Positions 1 to 10,963 of a DNA stretch of 64,000 nucleotides are shown here, in pieces. Made by a program: the position numbers and the translations under genes. The stretch spans positions 62,001 to 126,000 of the forward strand of contig FJUW01000039.1 in the NCBI GenBank assembly GCA_900074885.1, written 5' to 3'. Below the pieces are notes generated by a model. The model saw nothing but the letters and a program-made list of their open reading frames with translations, was not told the origin of the DNA and made no database searches. Position 1 is the first letter of the stretch; every line of letters starts with the position of its first letter. This DNA comes from Rhynchosporium graminicola. Its lineage: Eukaryota > Ascomycota > Leotiomycetes > Helotiales > Ploettnerulaceae.

Positions 1-3000
1 CCCTAAGTCTCTAGTTTGCTCGGGAACAGAATCGAGCTATCAAAAGTTAGCAATTTCTCTTTTCAGATCCAAATTTTAGCATACCTCTTTATTATCAGCG
101 ACTTTAGGAGTCAGATTTTGGGCAGCTTCCGGAACCTCATCATTCGCTTCAATATCATTTGTCTCGCTTGCTGCCTCTACTTCAAGAGCTTTCGGCTCGC
201 TCGTTTCGGTCACTTCGCTTGATGGCAATGAGTCAACCATCTCACTTTCGTTAGAGGCTTGATTTTTTGGCCCGGTCTGGAACTGTCAGCGATGCTCCAA
301 GAATATATTGAGTTCTCAACATTACCTCTCCAAGTTCTTCATTGGTAGGTACCGGAGTTGGTAGTTCGGGCTGGAGAAGTCAGTCATGCTCGCGAAGCGC
401 AGTAAACAATGCTCATCAATGGAAAGGTAGGAGTGTCGGATTTCGGTATTTTACCTCATCAAGTTTAGTGTCTTCTTCCAAGTCCTCCGCTGTAGTGGCC
501 TCAGAAACTGTAAGCGGCTGCTCATCTCCCGAGTTCCCATCTTGGACTTTAGACTCAACGGCTAGAGTCTCGTCAGGAGCTGGGCCGTCCTTGATCTCAA
601 CTGTAGGCTCGGACGGCTCCGAAGAAGTCTCATCGACAAGCTCCTTAATTTCAATCGTTGATAGCTCAAGAGATTCGTGCTCTTTTCCTTCATTCTCCAC
701 AGGAGATGGGTCGTCCTTAGTCTCAATTATAGACCCGGAGGACTCCGAAGAAGTCTCGTCGACAAGCTCCTTAGTTTCGGTAGTTGATGGCTTAAGAGAT
801 TTGTGGTCCTTTCCTTCGCTCTCAACAGCAGATGGGTCGTCCTTGATCTCAACTCCAGGCTCGGGGAGCTCTGGAGAAGTCTCGTCGACCAGCTCCTTAA
901 TTTCGATAGTTGATGGCTCAAGAGAATCGTTATCTTCTCCTTTGCTCTCGTCAGGAGCTGGGTCGTCAACTACAGGTTCGGAGGGTTCCGAAGAAGTCTC
1001 GTTGATAATCTCCTTCGTTGATGACTCCAGAGATTCGTTATCTTTTCCTCCGCTCTCGTCAGAGCTTTCTTCTCCTGGGCTTCTTGCCGCGACTGCCACG
1101 TCCAAAATGGCAGGAATTTCTTGGGCAATGTCGGAAACTGCTTCTTTACTTTCGACAACTATGAGCGGTTCTTCAACCTTTTCCGCTTCTGGAGCAGTAA
1201 GCGCCTCATCAGATGCCGTGGTGTCATCGTTGGCGTCATCGATAATCGTTGAAGCAGCCTCCAATGTAAGCCCCTCCTCGATACTCTGGTTGGTCACAGA
1301 CACTGGTTTTTCATCACTGATAGCCAATTCTCTAGATTGGTCTTCGCAGGGTTTAGCCTTTGCAGGCTCAATAGCGTCATCAGATGACAAGGAAACAGGC
1401 TCTCCAGAGATGGGCTCGGCTTGTGGCTCGCTAAAAAGATCTGAAGATTCATCTTTCTCGCCAAGAGCACAATCCTCGATCGGAACAGCGACAATTGTAC
1501 TTTCAGCTATTATCTTTTGGCTCTCCATCTCGATAAGCTCAGAAGGCTCTTCTGCTATAGATGGTGATTTGATATGAACCGCTGGCTCAGCCTTTCCTGG
1601 TATAGTTGGGGATACGATTTCAATCGCTGACTCAGGCTCATTCTTAGAATCTCTGAGCCCGTCGTTGGCTTCGACAGCTGGAGTGTCCTCGACTCCATCG
1701 CTTGCTCCTGTGTTAGAGTCATCTGGAGTCGAAAGCGGCTCAAGGTTGACGATAGGCTCAGGTTGGGCTGGACTTGCGTCCTCTTGCTCAACCTTTTTGA
1801 TCTGTGTCGAATTAGCTTTTAAAGTTGCGCCAATTCTAATCCAGCTCTTTGGAACTCACGATACTATCTGCCTCAACTGTTAGTGCCTCAGAAGTTGACT
1901 GGGCGTCATCAACCTCCTTCTGCTTGTCTTCTGATACATCCAAGGGGATATCAACCTTCTCCTCTAAAGTTTGTTCGACAGACTACCTAGGTTAGCCTCC
2001 AAGCCCCAGGTTTATTTCATGAAACTTAGCTTACAGATACGTCCGATATTGACTCTTGATCTTTGGACATCTCATCCAAATTTTCGGTAGCAGTGTGGTC
2101 CACTTCAGTCGAAGGAGTCCCGGCTTGCTCTTGGCTTGGCTCGGACAGACTTTCAGGCTCAGAGGTCTCGTCGGCCTGTCCAAGTTAGTTTATATTCTAA
2201 CGGCATCGTTTAGTGGAGTGCAGCGAGCAAACAGCCGCTTCTGCAATCATACCTGTGATGTTGGCTCATCATCAGATGGCCCAGATGTCTCGTCAACCTG
2301 TGGGTAAATTAGCTATGTTCCAAGTCAAGCATATAGATTTCCGCGCCAAGTTTGAATTAGGCAGAATGTCTAAAATTTGAGGAATCAAAGACTTACTACC
2401 TCAACAGCCAGCTCAGTAGCTATGGCTGGGACCTGAGCCTGATAGAGATTAGTCTAATGAACATAGGAGATATTTGGGTCCTCAATAGATGTTCGTCGTT
2501 CATCTGACGAGGAACAAAACATAGGGAATGTCCACTTACTGCAACAACTTCCTTGTCTACTTTAGCTTCCAGAGTCTCAACTGCCTATGTTGATATCAGT
2601 GCCAAGTCTATGTAACGAGCGGAACAGTTTTCTTCAAAATGCATGCATGGAAAAGAAGTACCCACAGCTTCAATAGGCGCCTCCACCGCTGGACTTTGAG
2701 AGGCCGTTTCACTTGCAACACCTCCATTTTTAACTACCTAGTTTGTGTGTCAGCTCTGAGGATGATTCCGGATCACGAATTGGCTAGTTACGCACTGGTT
2801 CAGATTCATTCTTCAGCCCAAGACCGTTAGCATCAGCAACTTCCTCAGGTAGCGGGGCCTGTGGCACGACTTCATCGCTTGATGAGGAATCAGAGACTCG
2901 TTCGGAGTCATTAGAAGCAGAAACCGGCTCCTCGTGGTCGACCACAAGCTCAATCGCAGCTGGACTTTTGTCCACTTCTCCAATCTCCAGGATCTGTGTC

Positions 3001-6000
3001 AAGTCAGTACCTAAATATTAAACGACTTCGAATCGATTTTGTAATAACTCACGGCGTTATCTGCCTCAATTTGGGGTGCCTCAGAAGCTGGCTGTGAGTT
3101 ATCATCGTCTTTTTCTTCAGCATCTTGGTCGATGGCCTGATTCATATTAGCTCTCGATGTCATGACGGAAGGCTTTGCCGTTCCAGAAATGTAGCGTGGA
3201 AACCATTCACTTAAAGATCGGGACATTTCACTCACCGATGGAGCGGAGATTACTTCTGCTAACGGCTCCATTGTCACCTCGGTGTCAGGTTCAGTCGTTG
3301 TATCGGCCTGCCAAGGTCAGTTCAAAGTTCGTACAATTTTGCGTACCAGCCTACGAGAAGCATAATGGAATTGCCTTACATTGAGATTCGAGCCTTCTTC
3401 TGTAACCTTGGAGCCCTCAGCGATCTATTTATTCTACATGTAAGCGACGAAGCGCTAGAATGATTCACTGCGATTAGGCAAACTTGAAAGTGCCGGAACT
3501 TGAACGCAAGAGAATTTACTGACCACTTCATTAGTAGACTCCAAAGCAGTCACAGTTTCTTCTACAGCCTATCGAATATCAGTCTTGTAGTTGCTAGCAG
3601 GGGCTTGACTTCCCCAGGAAAAATGCACGAAGGACATGCGCGCCCGAAATGAAACTGTAGCCTTCGCCAGCGTAAAACAGTGGTAAAATACTTTCAGGGC
3701 TAGCATGTACTTACTGCAGGAGGGGCTTTTTCTACCACTAGATCCGAGGTTTCATTTGCCTGAAATCATGTCAGCAGATCTTATCATGGGATGTCTTGAT
3801 GCCGGAGTTCCAACGTGCAAGCCAGAGCCAGAGCCACATACAGGTTCGTGGACGGTTTCTTCTACCAAAGAGCTCTTACTAGGTTCGATCGAAGTTTCTG
3901 CGGTCTCAGGTGTCTATTTATTTCGTTAGATATTGCTAATTATTCCATATTTTCAAGGCGGTCGGATAGATATTCGAAGATGAAAATGTGAAAACGTACT
4001 TGGTCGGGATCTGCGGACGTGGGAAGCTCTTCAGTTACTGGTGGGGAAGACTCTTCTTCCTTCTAGAAATCATTAATTGACTGTATTCACCTGCGTCATA
4101 TAAGCGGCAAGAGGTGGGACTTACCAATTGTTCTGGTTCATCCAAAGGTAGATCTTCGACAATAGCTACAGCGCTATCTCCGTCCTGTAATCTGTTAACA
4201 ACCGATAGAAACCTGGGACTTGGCAACATTGATTGAAATTAGGAACGTTGCCAAGTGACGGCCAGTATTGTACGGCAGATTGTGGCTAGGCTGGGAAATA
4301 AGGTCAACTGGCTTACAGATGGGCTCGAAAGGTTTTCCTTCGTCTCTTCTATCGCAGCTGGAATATCTTCATCCTATAGATAGATAAGCACAACTTGCTA
4401 TCAAGGTGGTCTGCCAAGCGGAAGATTCCAAAGGAATTTGGTTGCATAACAGTCTTACAACTGAAATTTTAGGCTCTTCAACTACTGGTTTCGAAGAACC
4501 AATTTCCTCCTGTGTGTATATCAGCAAACTGTCTTGGCGCCAGAAATATGGGGATAATGGAATTTCAAATAGAAGACTTACGTGTGGCATCACGCTATCG
4601 TCGACGACAGGTAAGTCCTTAGCCTTGTGCGAATCAGTCAAAGTTCTTCAAAAGCAAAAAGCTGGTTCATAGAATTGCGATAGAAGTAAAGACTCACCAA
4701 AGTTTCAGGTGATAGCTCTTCAACGATCGGAGTTGACACCTCATTCTGGACCGAGTTAGCTGGCTCGTCCAATGCCGAGAGTTACAAATCACATAAAGGA
4801 AGAGCAGACTTACAGAAGCTTCGATATCAGGCTCTTTTTCAGTTGAAGCGGGCGCATCGTCAGGCTAAATCCGTCAGAGATTTTACTTCGCTTTGAGAAG
4901 AACAATTAAAGATTCAACCAAGAAATACACTCACAGAGGGAGTCAAGCTGCACTGTTTTTCAGCTGGAGTCATTTTCTCCTCAATCTAACATGATTAGCG
5001 CCAAAACCTTGCCGTAGCCATGAGGTATTGGCCGAAAATTTTAATGGATACGCACGACAGGTAAAGACTCCCCTAAAGGAGCTGGTTTGTCCTCAACCTG
5101 TCTCAGCAGTCAGCACCGAGTCATCATGATCGAAATATACACAGAAGAATAATCATACAAGGCTGGTCTCTTCCACTAATGGCGCGGGGACATCTTCGAC
5201 TATTGGCACCGAAACTTCATCCACCTGAGAAATTAGCAATGAATTGGTTGGAGAAGTAACCTAGTGCAGGATCTCGGCTGGAATCTTACAATGGGTGCCT
5301 GGGTTTCGTCCTCAACCGCTAAAGCTGCCGCCTCTTCTACCTATATTGGGGTTACTAAACAGTTTTGAGGGAAAACGTCATTTGCTCAGGTGAGTCTTTC
5401 GTATCGTCAAACAAGATGTGATCACTCACTGGAGGTGTTGGAACTGGTTCTTCTACAGCTAGAGCAGGACTTTCCGCAACCTGGCATTTGGTTAGTTCAA
5501 CTCTATGTCATCTGCTCAACATAGGACATTGACTAACCACGGACTCAGACGCCTGTTGCACAGGAGTAGATGTCTCTTCCTACACATGATGTTAGATGGG
5601 TGCGATTTCTAGGAGCAAAGGTTACATACCACGGTCGCCTCGCTAATAGGCTCATCAGAACTAGGTAATGGTTCTGAGCGAGGCTGAAGATCGATAGGAA
5701 TTTCTTCTGTCTCAGCGAGAGGATCTTGCAAATGTGAGGCAGCGTCCAAGTTCTGCTCATTGGTCAAAGGAGCGGGATTCGAAGCAGACAAGCTATCAGC
5801 AGGGCTAGGGATATCCTTGCCAGGGCTGTCCGAAAGTGAGTCTTTCGAAGGGACTAGATCTGAAGCAGGTGAGCTGTCTTCAGTAGGATTCGGAACACTA
5901 TCACTGGGACTATCTGAAGGCAAGTCATTTAAAGGGACTAGATCCGAAGCAGGCGGACTATCGTTAACAGGACTAGAGATGCCCTCGCCAGGTCTATCTG

Positions 6001-7480
6001 AAGGCGACTCGTTCGATGGGACAGAATCTGAAACAGGTAGGCTGTCCTCAATGGGAGTCAGAATACTATCACCGGGGCTAACTGAAGGCAAGTCATTCGA
6101 AGGGGCTGGATCCGAAGCAGGCGAAATATCGTCATTAGGACTAGTGACGCGATCGCCGGGGCTTTCCGAAGGCGAGTCGTCCAATGCTGGAATAGCTATC
6201 GCTGCAGCTGCACCTACGACAGCTGCACCAATCAACATTTTACCTGCTTTCTCCTTTCCCTTTCCACCCTTCCTATCCTTCTTGCCTTTCCCTCCCTTCT
6301 CCTGCTTGTCAGCTTTCTCTGGCTTCACTTCCTTCTCTTTCTCGACTGTTGGCTCAGGCTCCCAAGACTTGTCTGCTTTCTTCCCTTTTTTTCCCTTCTT
6401 GCCATGTTTAGGTGAGTCGTCCTCAGCCTTTTCAGGCTCAAGTGGCTTCTTGGTTTCAAGCTCTTTGTCGGCTTGCTTCGACTTCTTGTCCTGTTTCTTT
6501 TCCTTCTTAGAGTCCTTTCCTTTCTTGCTCGACTTTGGTAGATCGTCTTCAACTTCTGCAATATCGGAGCTTTTTTCGGGCTCAGGCTCTTTCTCGAATT
6601 GTTTTGCCCTTTTTTCCTGCTTCTTCTCTTTTTTCGCTTCCTTTCTCGACTGTTTGCTGTTGTTCTTCAGAATCGATTTGAGTTCGGAAGCAGGTGGAGC
6701 GATGTCAACCTCATCAGCAAAATGTACGCTGTTCGGACTGGTAGATCGTACAGTATCGGTTGATCCCGAAATGTCCCTAGGCACTACATCTTTTGCACTA
6801 TGTTCCTGTACATCATCATCCTGGCCTGGAGGATTAGGGGCAGCTGGCGGTACGCTCGAGGCTCCTCCAGGTAGATCCTCAACGATCTCTGTTGCGACAG
6901 GCTGGGATATGCTGGCTTCCCCGGCTTTCGGTGTCCCAGTATCGTCGTCATCTTTTGAATCCTTTCGTTCTTGCCCCTCGTCTTCGATTCCTAGCTCGGT
7001 TGGATGTTCGTGGGAAATTTGGTCACTTTCGTTATAGTCCTGTTGTATCGAATCATTGTCGGAATCGCCTGAGCAACCGAATTAGCCTCCCCCAATCTTG
7101 AAGTGTATAACTGTATGAGACCGATGATCCGTAATCAATGCCTCAATTCATTTGGATATAAAGTTTCTCCGAAAGCATGGATCACTCGAAACATAGTCGA
7201 GATGGACATCTGACAAATAATTACCTTCTAACTGATATTCGAATGCATGCCCTTTCTGGCACCTTGCTAGCAACTCAAGATCCTTACTCGTACCAGTAAA
7301 ATTCACCGGCTCTTCATATCTCGATTCTTGAATCTCGAATCTTCGAGGGGGTTGTAATTCGTATTTCTGAACTTGTAACTCAAATTTTTGCGTTTGCACC
7401 TCGTAAGGCTCTGTCTGAATAGCAGATGGATCATGAATTTGTGTCCGGAAAGGGCAAATTGCAACAGAAGAATCTCCCAT
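1..7480 (-). CDS. Giant low-complexity Glu/Ser/Pro/Lys-rich protein, micro-exon gene (3' end beyond window)
   Basis: Start ATG at 7480-7478. Exon 1 is 7225-7480 and exon 2 is 5630-7068, joined across a 156-nt phase-1 intron. About 30 further exons follow down to a partial one at 1-36; the array is listed separately. The joined frame gives about 1673 aa without a stop and leaves the window still open. The N-terminus has a Gln/Tyr-rich stretch (variations on EVQTQKFELQVQKYELQ) and the segment SVHFADEVDIAPPASELKSI. A Lys/Glu-rich region comes next, then a short hydrophobic stretch and Ser/Pro/Asp repeats. The rest is acidic with recurrent VEE/APxVEE modules. I recognise no enzymatic domain. Large fungal 'involucrin repeat' proteins, such as the Woronin-body tether Leashin, have a similar composition, but I see no diagnostic homology, so function is unknown. 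Gene reality is strongly supported by the phase coherence of every exon. Confidence 0.8.
455..1801 (-). other. Large repeat exon (449 codons) of the giant gene
   Basis: This phase-0 exon runs from an acceptor after 1801 (cag|ATC AAA AAG) to the gtaaaa donor below 455. It reads through in one frame. Its downstream half (about 560-1075) holds four to five imperfect 42-aa units, each containing KELVDETSSEPSEP-, VEIKDDP- and SLEPST-like segments. Three further exons follow toward the window edge: 326-370, 85-276 and a partial 1-36, all phase 0. Long open frames in other phases and on the plus strand here (for example 342-1577) are shadows caused by repetitive Ser/Glu codons. Confidence 0.75.
560..1075 (-). 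repeat. ~126-bp coding tandem repeats (42-aa unit)
   Basis: Four to five imperfect direct repeats with a period near 126 bp lie inside the 455-1801 exon. Recurrent anchors on the plus strand are 'gtctcgtcgaca/ccagctcctta' near 633, 760 and 886 and 'gatgggtcgtccttg/agtctcaa' near 708 and 832. The reading frame is kept in every copy. Confidence 0.7.
1860..5579 (-). other. Array of 26 small phase-0 exons in the giant gene
   Basis: Exons in transcription order: 5538-5579, 5430-5480, 5290-5340, 5159-5224, 5056-5097, 4935-4985, 4814-4864, 4698-4745, 4582-4623, 4459-4509, 4317-4373, 4125-4184, 4000-4062, 3842-3913, 3715-3759, 3524-3568, 3380-3424, 3236-3307, 3053-3136, 2796-2993, 2666-2737, 2540-2584, 2397-2438, 2253-2297, 2035-2175, 1860-1982. 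Sizes are mostly 42-84 nt (largest 198) and every one is divisible by three. Each is flanked by GT...AG, typically gtaagt/gtgagt/gtatgt donors, and opens in frame. Introns are 52-146 nt. The peptides share a loose pattern such as VEEPVPTPP, VEDVPAPLVEETS, VEDKPAPLGE and VVEEPKISV. Two donors (gtcagt next to 3524, gtgggt next to 2666) are weaker calls, as is the AAG acceptor of 4582-4623. Confidence 0.75.
5630..7068 (-). other. Exon 2 of the giant gene: Lys-rich domain, hydrophobic segment and ~30-aa repeats
   Basis: This exon encodes 480 codons. It opens with an acidic segment (GDSDNDSIQQDYNESDQ), then a Lys/Glu-rich block (about 6250-6650) made of KKEKKQEKRAKQ-type runs. Next comes a short hydrophobic stretch, MLIGAAVVGAAAAIAIPAL (about 6185-6242), which could be a membrane anchor or a buried helix. 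From about 6180 down to 5760 there are five imperfect ~30-aa units of the type SPGDxxxxPxxDSxPASDxVPSNDxPSD. The exon ends at the GTG|gtatgt donor. A long open frame on the opposite strand (5760-7037) is a shadow of this repetitive sequence. Confidence 0.75.
5760..6180 (-). repeat. ~90-bp coding tandem repeats (30-aa unit)
   Basis: Five imperfect units lie within exon 2 of the giant gene. They are marked on the plus strand by recurrences of 'tctgaaggcaagtcatt/gactcgtt' and 'gatccgaagcaggc'. They encode the Ser/Pro/Asp-rich SPGD...PASDxVPSND motif. Confidence 0.7.
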
Positions 7481-9580
7481 GATAGTAGAACTACCTCGTG
7501 TGAAACCGACCGAGAAGCTTGAGCCAAGTCGAATGTGTTATTCGTGTGATCCCCCTTCTCTCTGTCCAGGGAGTTTTGGGCAAAATACGGGCACCCAATA
7601 TCAAGGACGTCAAGGACAAACTATACACAAAGTTGAGGCCCTACGAAAGCAGCGACTTTGGGCTGCACTTGTAATTGGAAACAAACTGAGGAATGATGGT
7701 TGAAGTTGTACAAATAGACGAACTGCCTATGAAGTATAGTTGCAGAAATTGAGGAGCAGAGGAAATGATGTCAATTAGCAGCTCGAAGAAACAATGACAG
7801 TCGAACAAACAGAAGGGACTCGACTCGACTCGACATGATCTGACCCACGTTTAGTCCGGGGGGGGGACCATCCACGATAGAATTACTCGACATGCAAATG
7901 ATCAATATCGTGCTCGCCATCAATTGGAGCAGAATATGGGACTGGCGCCACGTCGCAGGTGAGTGGTCTTGCCCTGATCGCATGGCGATATCGCAACGCA
8001 TCTAATGCTGCCCAACGCTGCAGGCCAACACACATCGGGCCAATACTGCCTGCACTCTTAACCTGCTGCAAGAAAAGAGCTTTCAAGTCTCGACTTGGTG
8101 GACTTGACTTGTTGGCCAGATCACATCAGCATGCACAACCAAACCAGCCCACAACCAATCCACCCTGACGGACATGAGAATGGACCCATCATCCATGGCT
8201 CTGCATCTGCATCGTGCTAGACAGCTGTTGGGTGGGTATTTGCTCGATATGTATAATTCCTACTGGCCGGCAGCTTCCTCTCTGGAAAGAAAGGGAGGGA
8301 GGTCTTTGACTCCCGCCCGCTCCCGCTTCAAGCGTATAAGTACTTATAAGATGCATGCATGCATGGTGCCTTGCAACGTGTTCGCCTTATATGCCTCGTT
8401 GGATCAGACAGTCTCTACATGCCAACTGGTGGAGTAGGATGCCAATTGCCAAAGCATCTCGAAAATGTGATCATTAGGTGGGGATGATTCTGGGCTCTGG
8501 TGACACGACTGGAACCTTCGGAGCTGTCGAGTTGTCCCACGATTGTTGATCTTCGGTGGTACTGTATGGGCAATCTTCAAGGAGGGATTTATTTACCGAG
8601 CCCGTCCGTTATCAAGTCCACAAAAAGCACTCGTCCCACGATCTTATCACTAGGATCTTGATCGATATTCCAGATAGTAGAAGCACTAATGTACGTACTG
8701 TTCATATAAAAGAGATCAAGCACTGATCATGTCAAATTGTAATACCTCTCGATCAAAAAGCAACGCTCAATATAGTTCCTTTTTCTCCCGCCTCTTACCG
8801 AGCAAAACGCAAGTGTCCGAGTCAAATCTGACAAAAGACGAGGCGGATCCAATGCTTGACCAATCCAAAGCGAGACCTGTTTACTGTAAAAGAAACTATG
8901 AGGTAATTAAATATTTTATAGCTTATTGTTAAAAATGTCCTAAACTTATCATATGTTACTACAAAACTAATATTTGAAAATTATGTGAGAATCAGAAGTG
9001 ACAATTTCAAGGGATGTGTTTGCTTCCCCGGAGCGGAATTTGCTTGGCCTCGGGACTGCATCATGTTACCCACTTATCTCTGGCACTCATAAAATGCAAG
9101 GGAGGGAGTTCACAACTACTACTACTCTGCATTATCTATCTCCTCTTTTGATGACGAAAGATATTTCACTATTACCAGAGCAGACCAACATCCATTGAGT
9201 GAATTTTCTCATTGCGTATCCAGTGTCAGCCTCACATGAGATCTAGCTGTCCACCTTGCCTTCGTACATTAGCTTCGGCTACACTATTTGGCGGTGTCAT
9301 CAACTGCTGCAAAGAAGTTCTCGGTTCATAGTACAGTGCCTGCATCAGAGGAAGACGAGAAGTGATTGAGTATCTTGTAGGTGTGTAAAGAGGTAATCTC
9401 GTACTGAAAAGTGTACATCTGCAAATCCTGAAAACGCCGGCTCAGAATGTTGATCAGAAATCTTAAAAAACGCAGTTGGGAATCCCAAAACGACCATAAA
9501 CCCCGAGTAACATGCAGGTCCCAGACGCGACAGTCCGTAAACGAACGAAATAAAAAGTGGTGACCGTAGTGTCGTCCCGA
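7481..9580. other. Non-coding interval upstream of the giant gene
   Basis: About 2.1 kb without a gene I can support. It should contain the promoter and 5' UTR of the giant gene on the left and the 3' UTR of SNF7 on the right. A G7 homopolymer sits near 7860. The short frames present (for example around 8174-8437) show no family resemblance and no plausible exon partners. Confidence 0.5.
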
Positions 9581-10497
9581 TTACATGGCCATCTCGGCTT
9601 GAAGCTTCCGGAGTTCTTCCTCTTCGTCTTCCTCCTCTGCGTGTACTGGCGCCTTGCCTTTGACTGGATATTGAGTAAGCAAGTAGCCAGAGCTAGATAC
9701 TAGATATAACTTACGTTCGCTATTTCCAACTGCTGGCAGTCTGTGCACCTCATCCGACACAGGAACAGTTCCAGTCTTCAGCATCTTGTTATCAAGTTGC
9801 TCTTGCTCCAGCTCAGCTAACTCATCATCCAACTCCGTCTCGTCGATAGGTTCGCCAATAGGAGCACTCGTAATAGCCTGGGCGATTTCCTCGCCCAAAG
9901 CATGTTGCTCCCTAAGTTTCTCCCTAATCAACGGTCAGCTAAATTGCTTGAGGATAAGAGACGTAAATTGTAACGTACATCGTCTCATCGACCTTGTCGA
10001 TATTGAGCTTGCCATGAATTTGTTGCATAGCCTCACCAGCACGTTCCATGGCCGCAAGAGTCTCTCTGTTGATATTCGCTGCCTCGATCGAGTATATTTG
10101 TTGCTCCAAGGTTGCTACTTGGGCAGTTGTTTGTTCCAGAGTATGCTCATGTTGCTTTTTACGTCGAAGGGCAGCCTTGGCAGCTATATGAAGATGACAG
10201 TTAGATATCAAACCCAAACTTCATTGAAGTCTGTAGTGTTTAAGCCAGCTCCAATGGTTGTTTCCTCCCGATCAACGACTTGGTCCAGATAGGGCGGAGT
10301 ATCTACGTACCATTCTTATTCGTGCTCACGTTCTTCCGGGCGATAACGTCCTGCTCATCCATCTGGTTCTGCAAGTGTCTCTCCCGCTTCTGCAGCATCT
10401 CCAGCTGTGATCTTAACCCAAGGATGGCATTCTTAGGAGCATCTCTTCTCTCTCTCTGGGCACCTTGCCCACCAAACCAACCCCACACTCCAGGCAT
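9581..10497 (-). CDS. snf7: Vacuolar-sorting protein Snf7 (ESCRT-III subunit, CHMP4/Vps32)
   Basis: Core filament-forming subunit of ESCRT-III, acting on endosomal membranes in multivesicular body formation and in other membrane-remodelling events. Exons 10311-10497, 9979-10183, 9715-9923 and 9581-9663 join to 227 aa, the usual Snf7 length. The N-terminus MPGVWGWFGG matches the family's membrane-inserting start. It is followed by the basic coiled-coil core (RSQLEMLQKRERHLQNQMDEQDVIARKN, then AALRRKKQHEHTLEQTTAQVATLEQQIYSIEAAN). The autoinhibitory acidic helices come next (ETELDDELAELEQEQ). The C-terminus EEEELRKLQAEMAM is the conserved Vps4/Bro1-interacting tail. The last intron's acceptor is ambiguous between cag (used here) and aag 7 nt downstream, both in frame. 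Divergent neighbour: TEN1. Confidence 0.93.
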
Positions 10498-10963
10498 CTT
10501 GTACAGTACGGTTTCGCTGCCCTAATATAACTGGTATTAACGGACCGCCAAGTCCTACGAGACACTTGTAAAAGCCTCCTGGTGATCTTCAGATCCGTAG
10601 AGGGGTTCAGATGGATCTTTCCCGGCTGAGATTCGCGATCAAAGGCTGCTGATAGTGGGGAACTCTGATCTCGGGATGAAGAGGGTGTCCAGAGAGTCAA
10701 AAGAAGCCGTGTCGCTAGGGCTTCTGTTCGAATATCGGAATTTTGGAGTTGCTTGAGGTCGTGACGCGGATTCTAAGTATCTTGTCTTGTTGCCCGTCTC
10801 GATTGTGAATGACCAAAGATGGCGATGACGAGCTAGTCTGGCCGTCTGCTTAACAAGGCTTAGCGTTGCGACGAAGCTTGGCACGTGGCCCAAGTGACCA
10901 TAGATCATGACTTTCGAGATATCCGTAGAGCTTCATTTCCAGGTTTGGTTGAAAAATCATGCA
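10498..10963. promoter_or_regulatory. Shared divergent promoter of SNF7 and TEN1
   Basis: 466 bp between the two start codons, which point away from each other. It must hold both core promoters and 5' UTRs. I see no clear TATA box. Short frames here are not supported as genes. Confidence 0.5.

Noticed and set aside
342..1577. 411-codon plus-strand Ser-rich open frame
   Set aside because: Antisense shadow of the 455-1801 repeat exon; the minus-strand exon has coherent splice sites and continues the large gene.
5760..7037. 425-codon plus-strand Ser/Phe-rich open frame
   Set aside because: Antisense of exon 2 of the giant gene; composition (long Ser/Phe/Leu runs) reflects the complement of Lys/Glu codons.
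8174..8437. 87-codon frame upstream of the giant gene
   Set aside because: No homology, no exon partners, lies in the expected promoter region.
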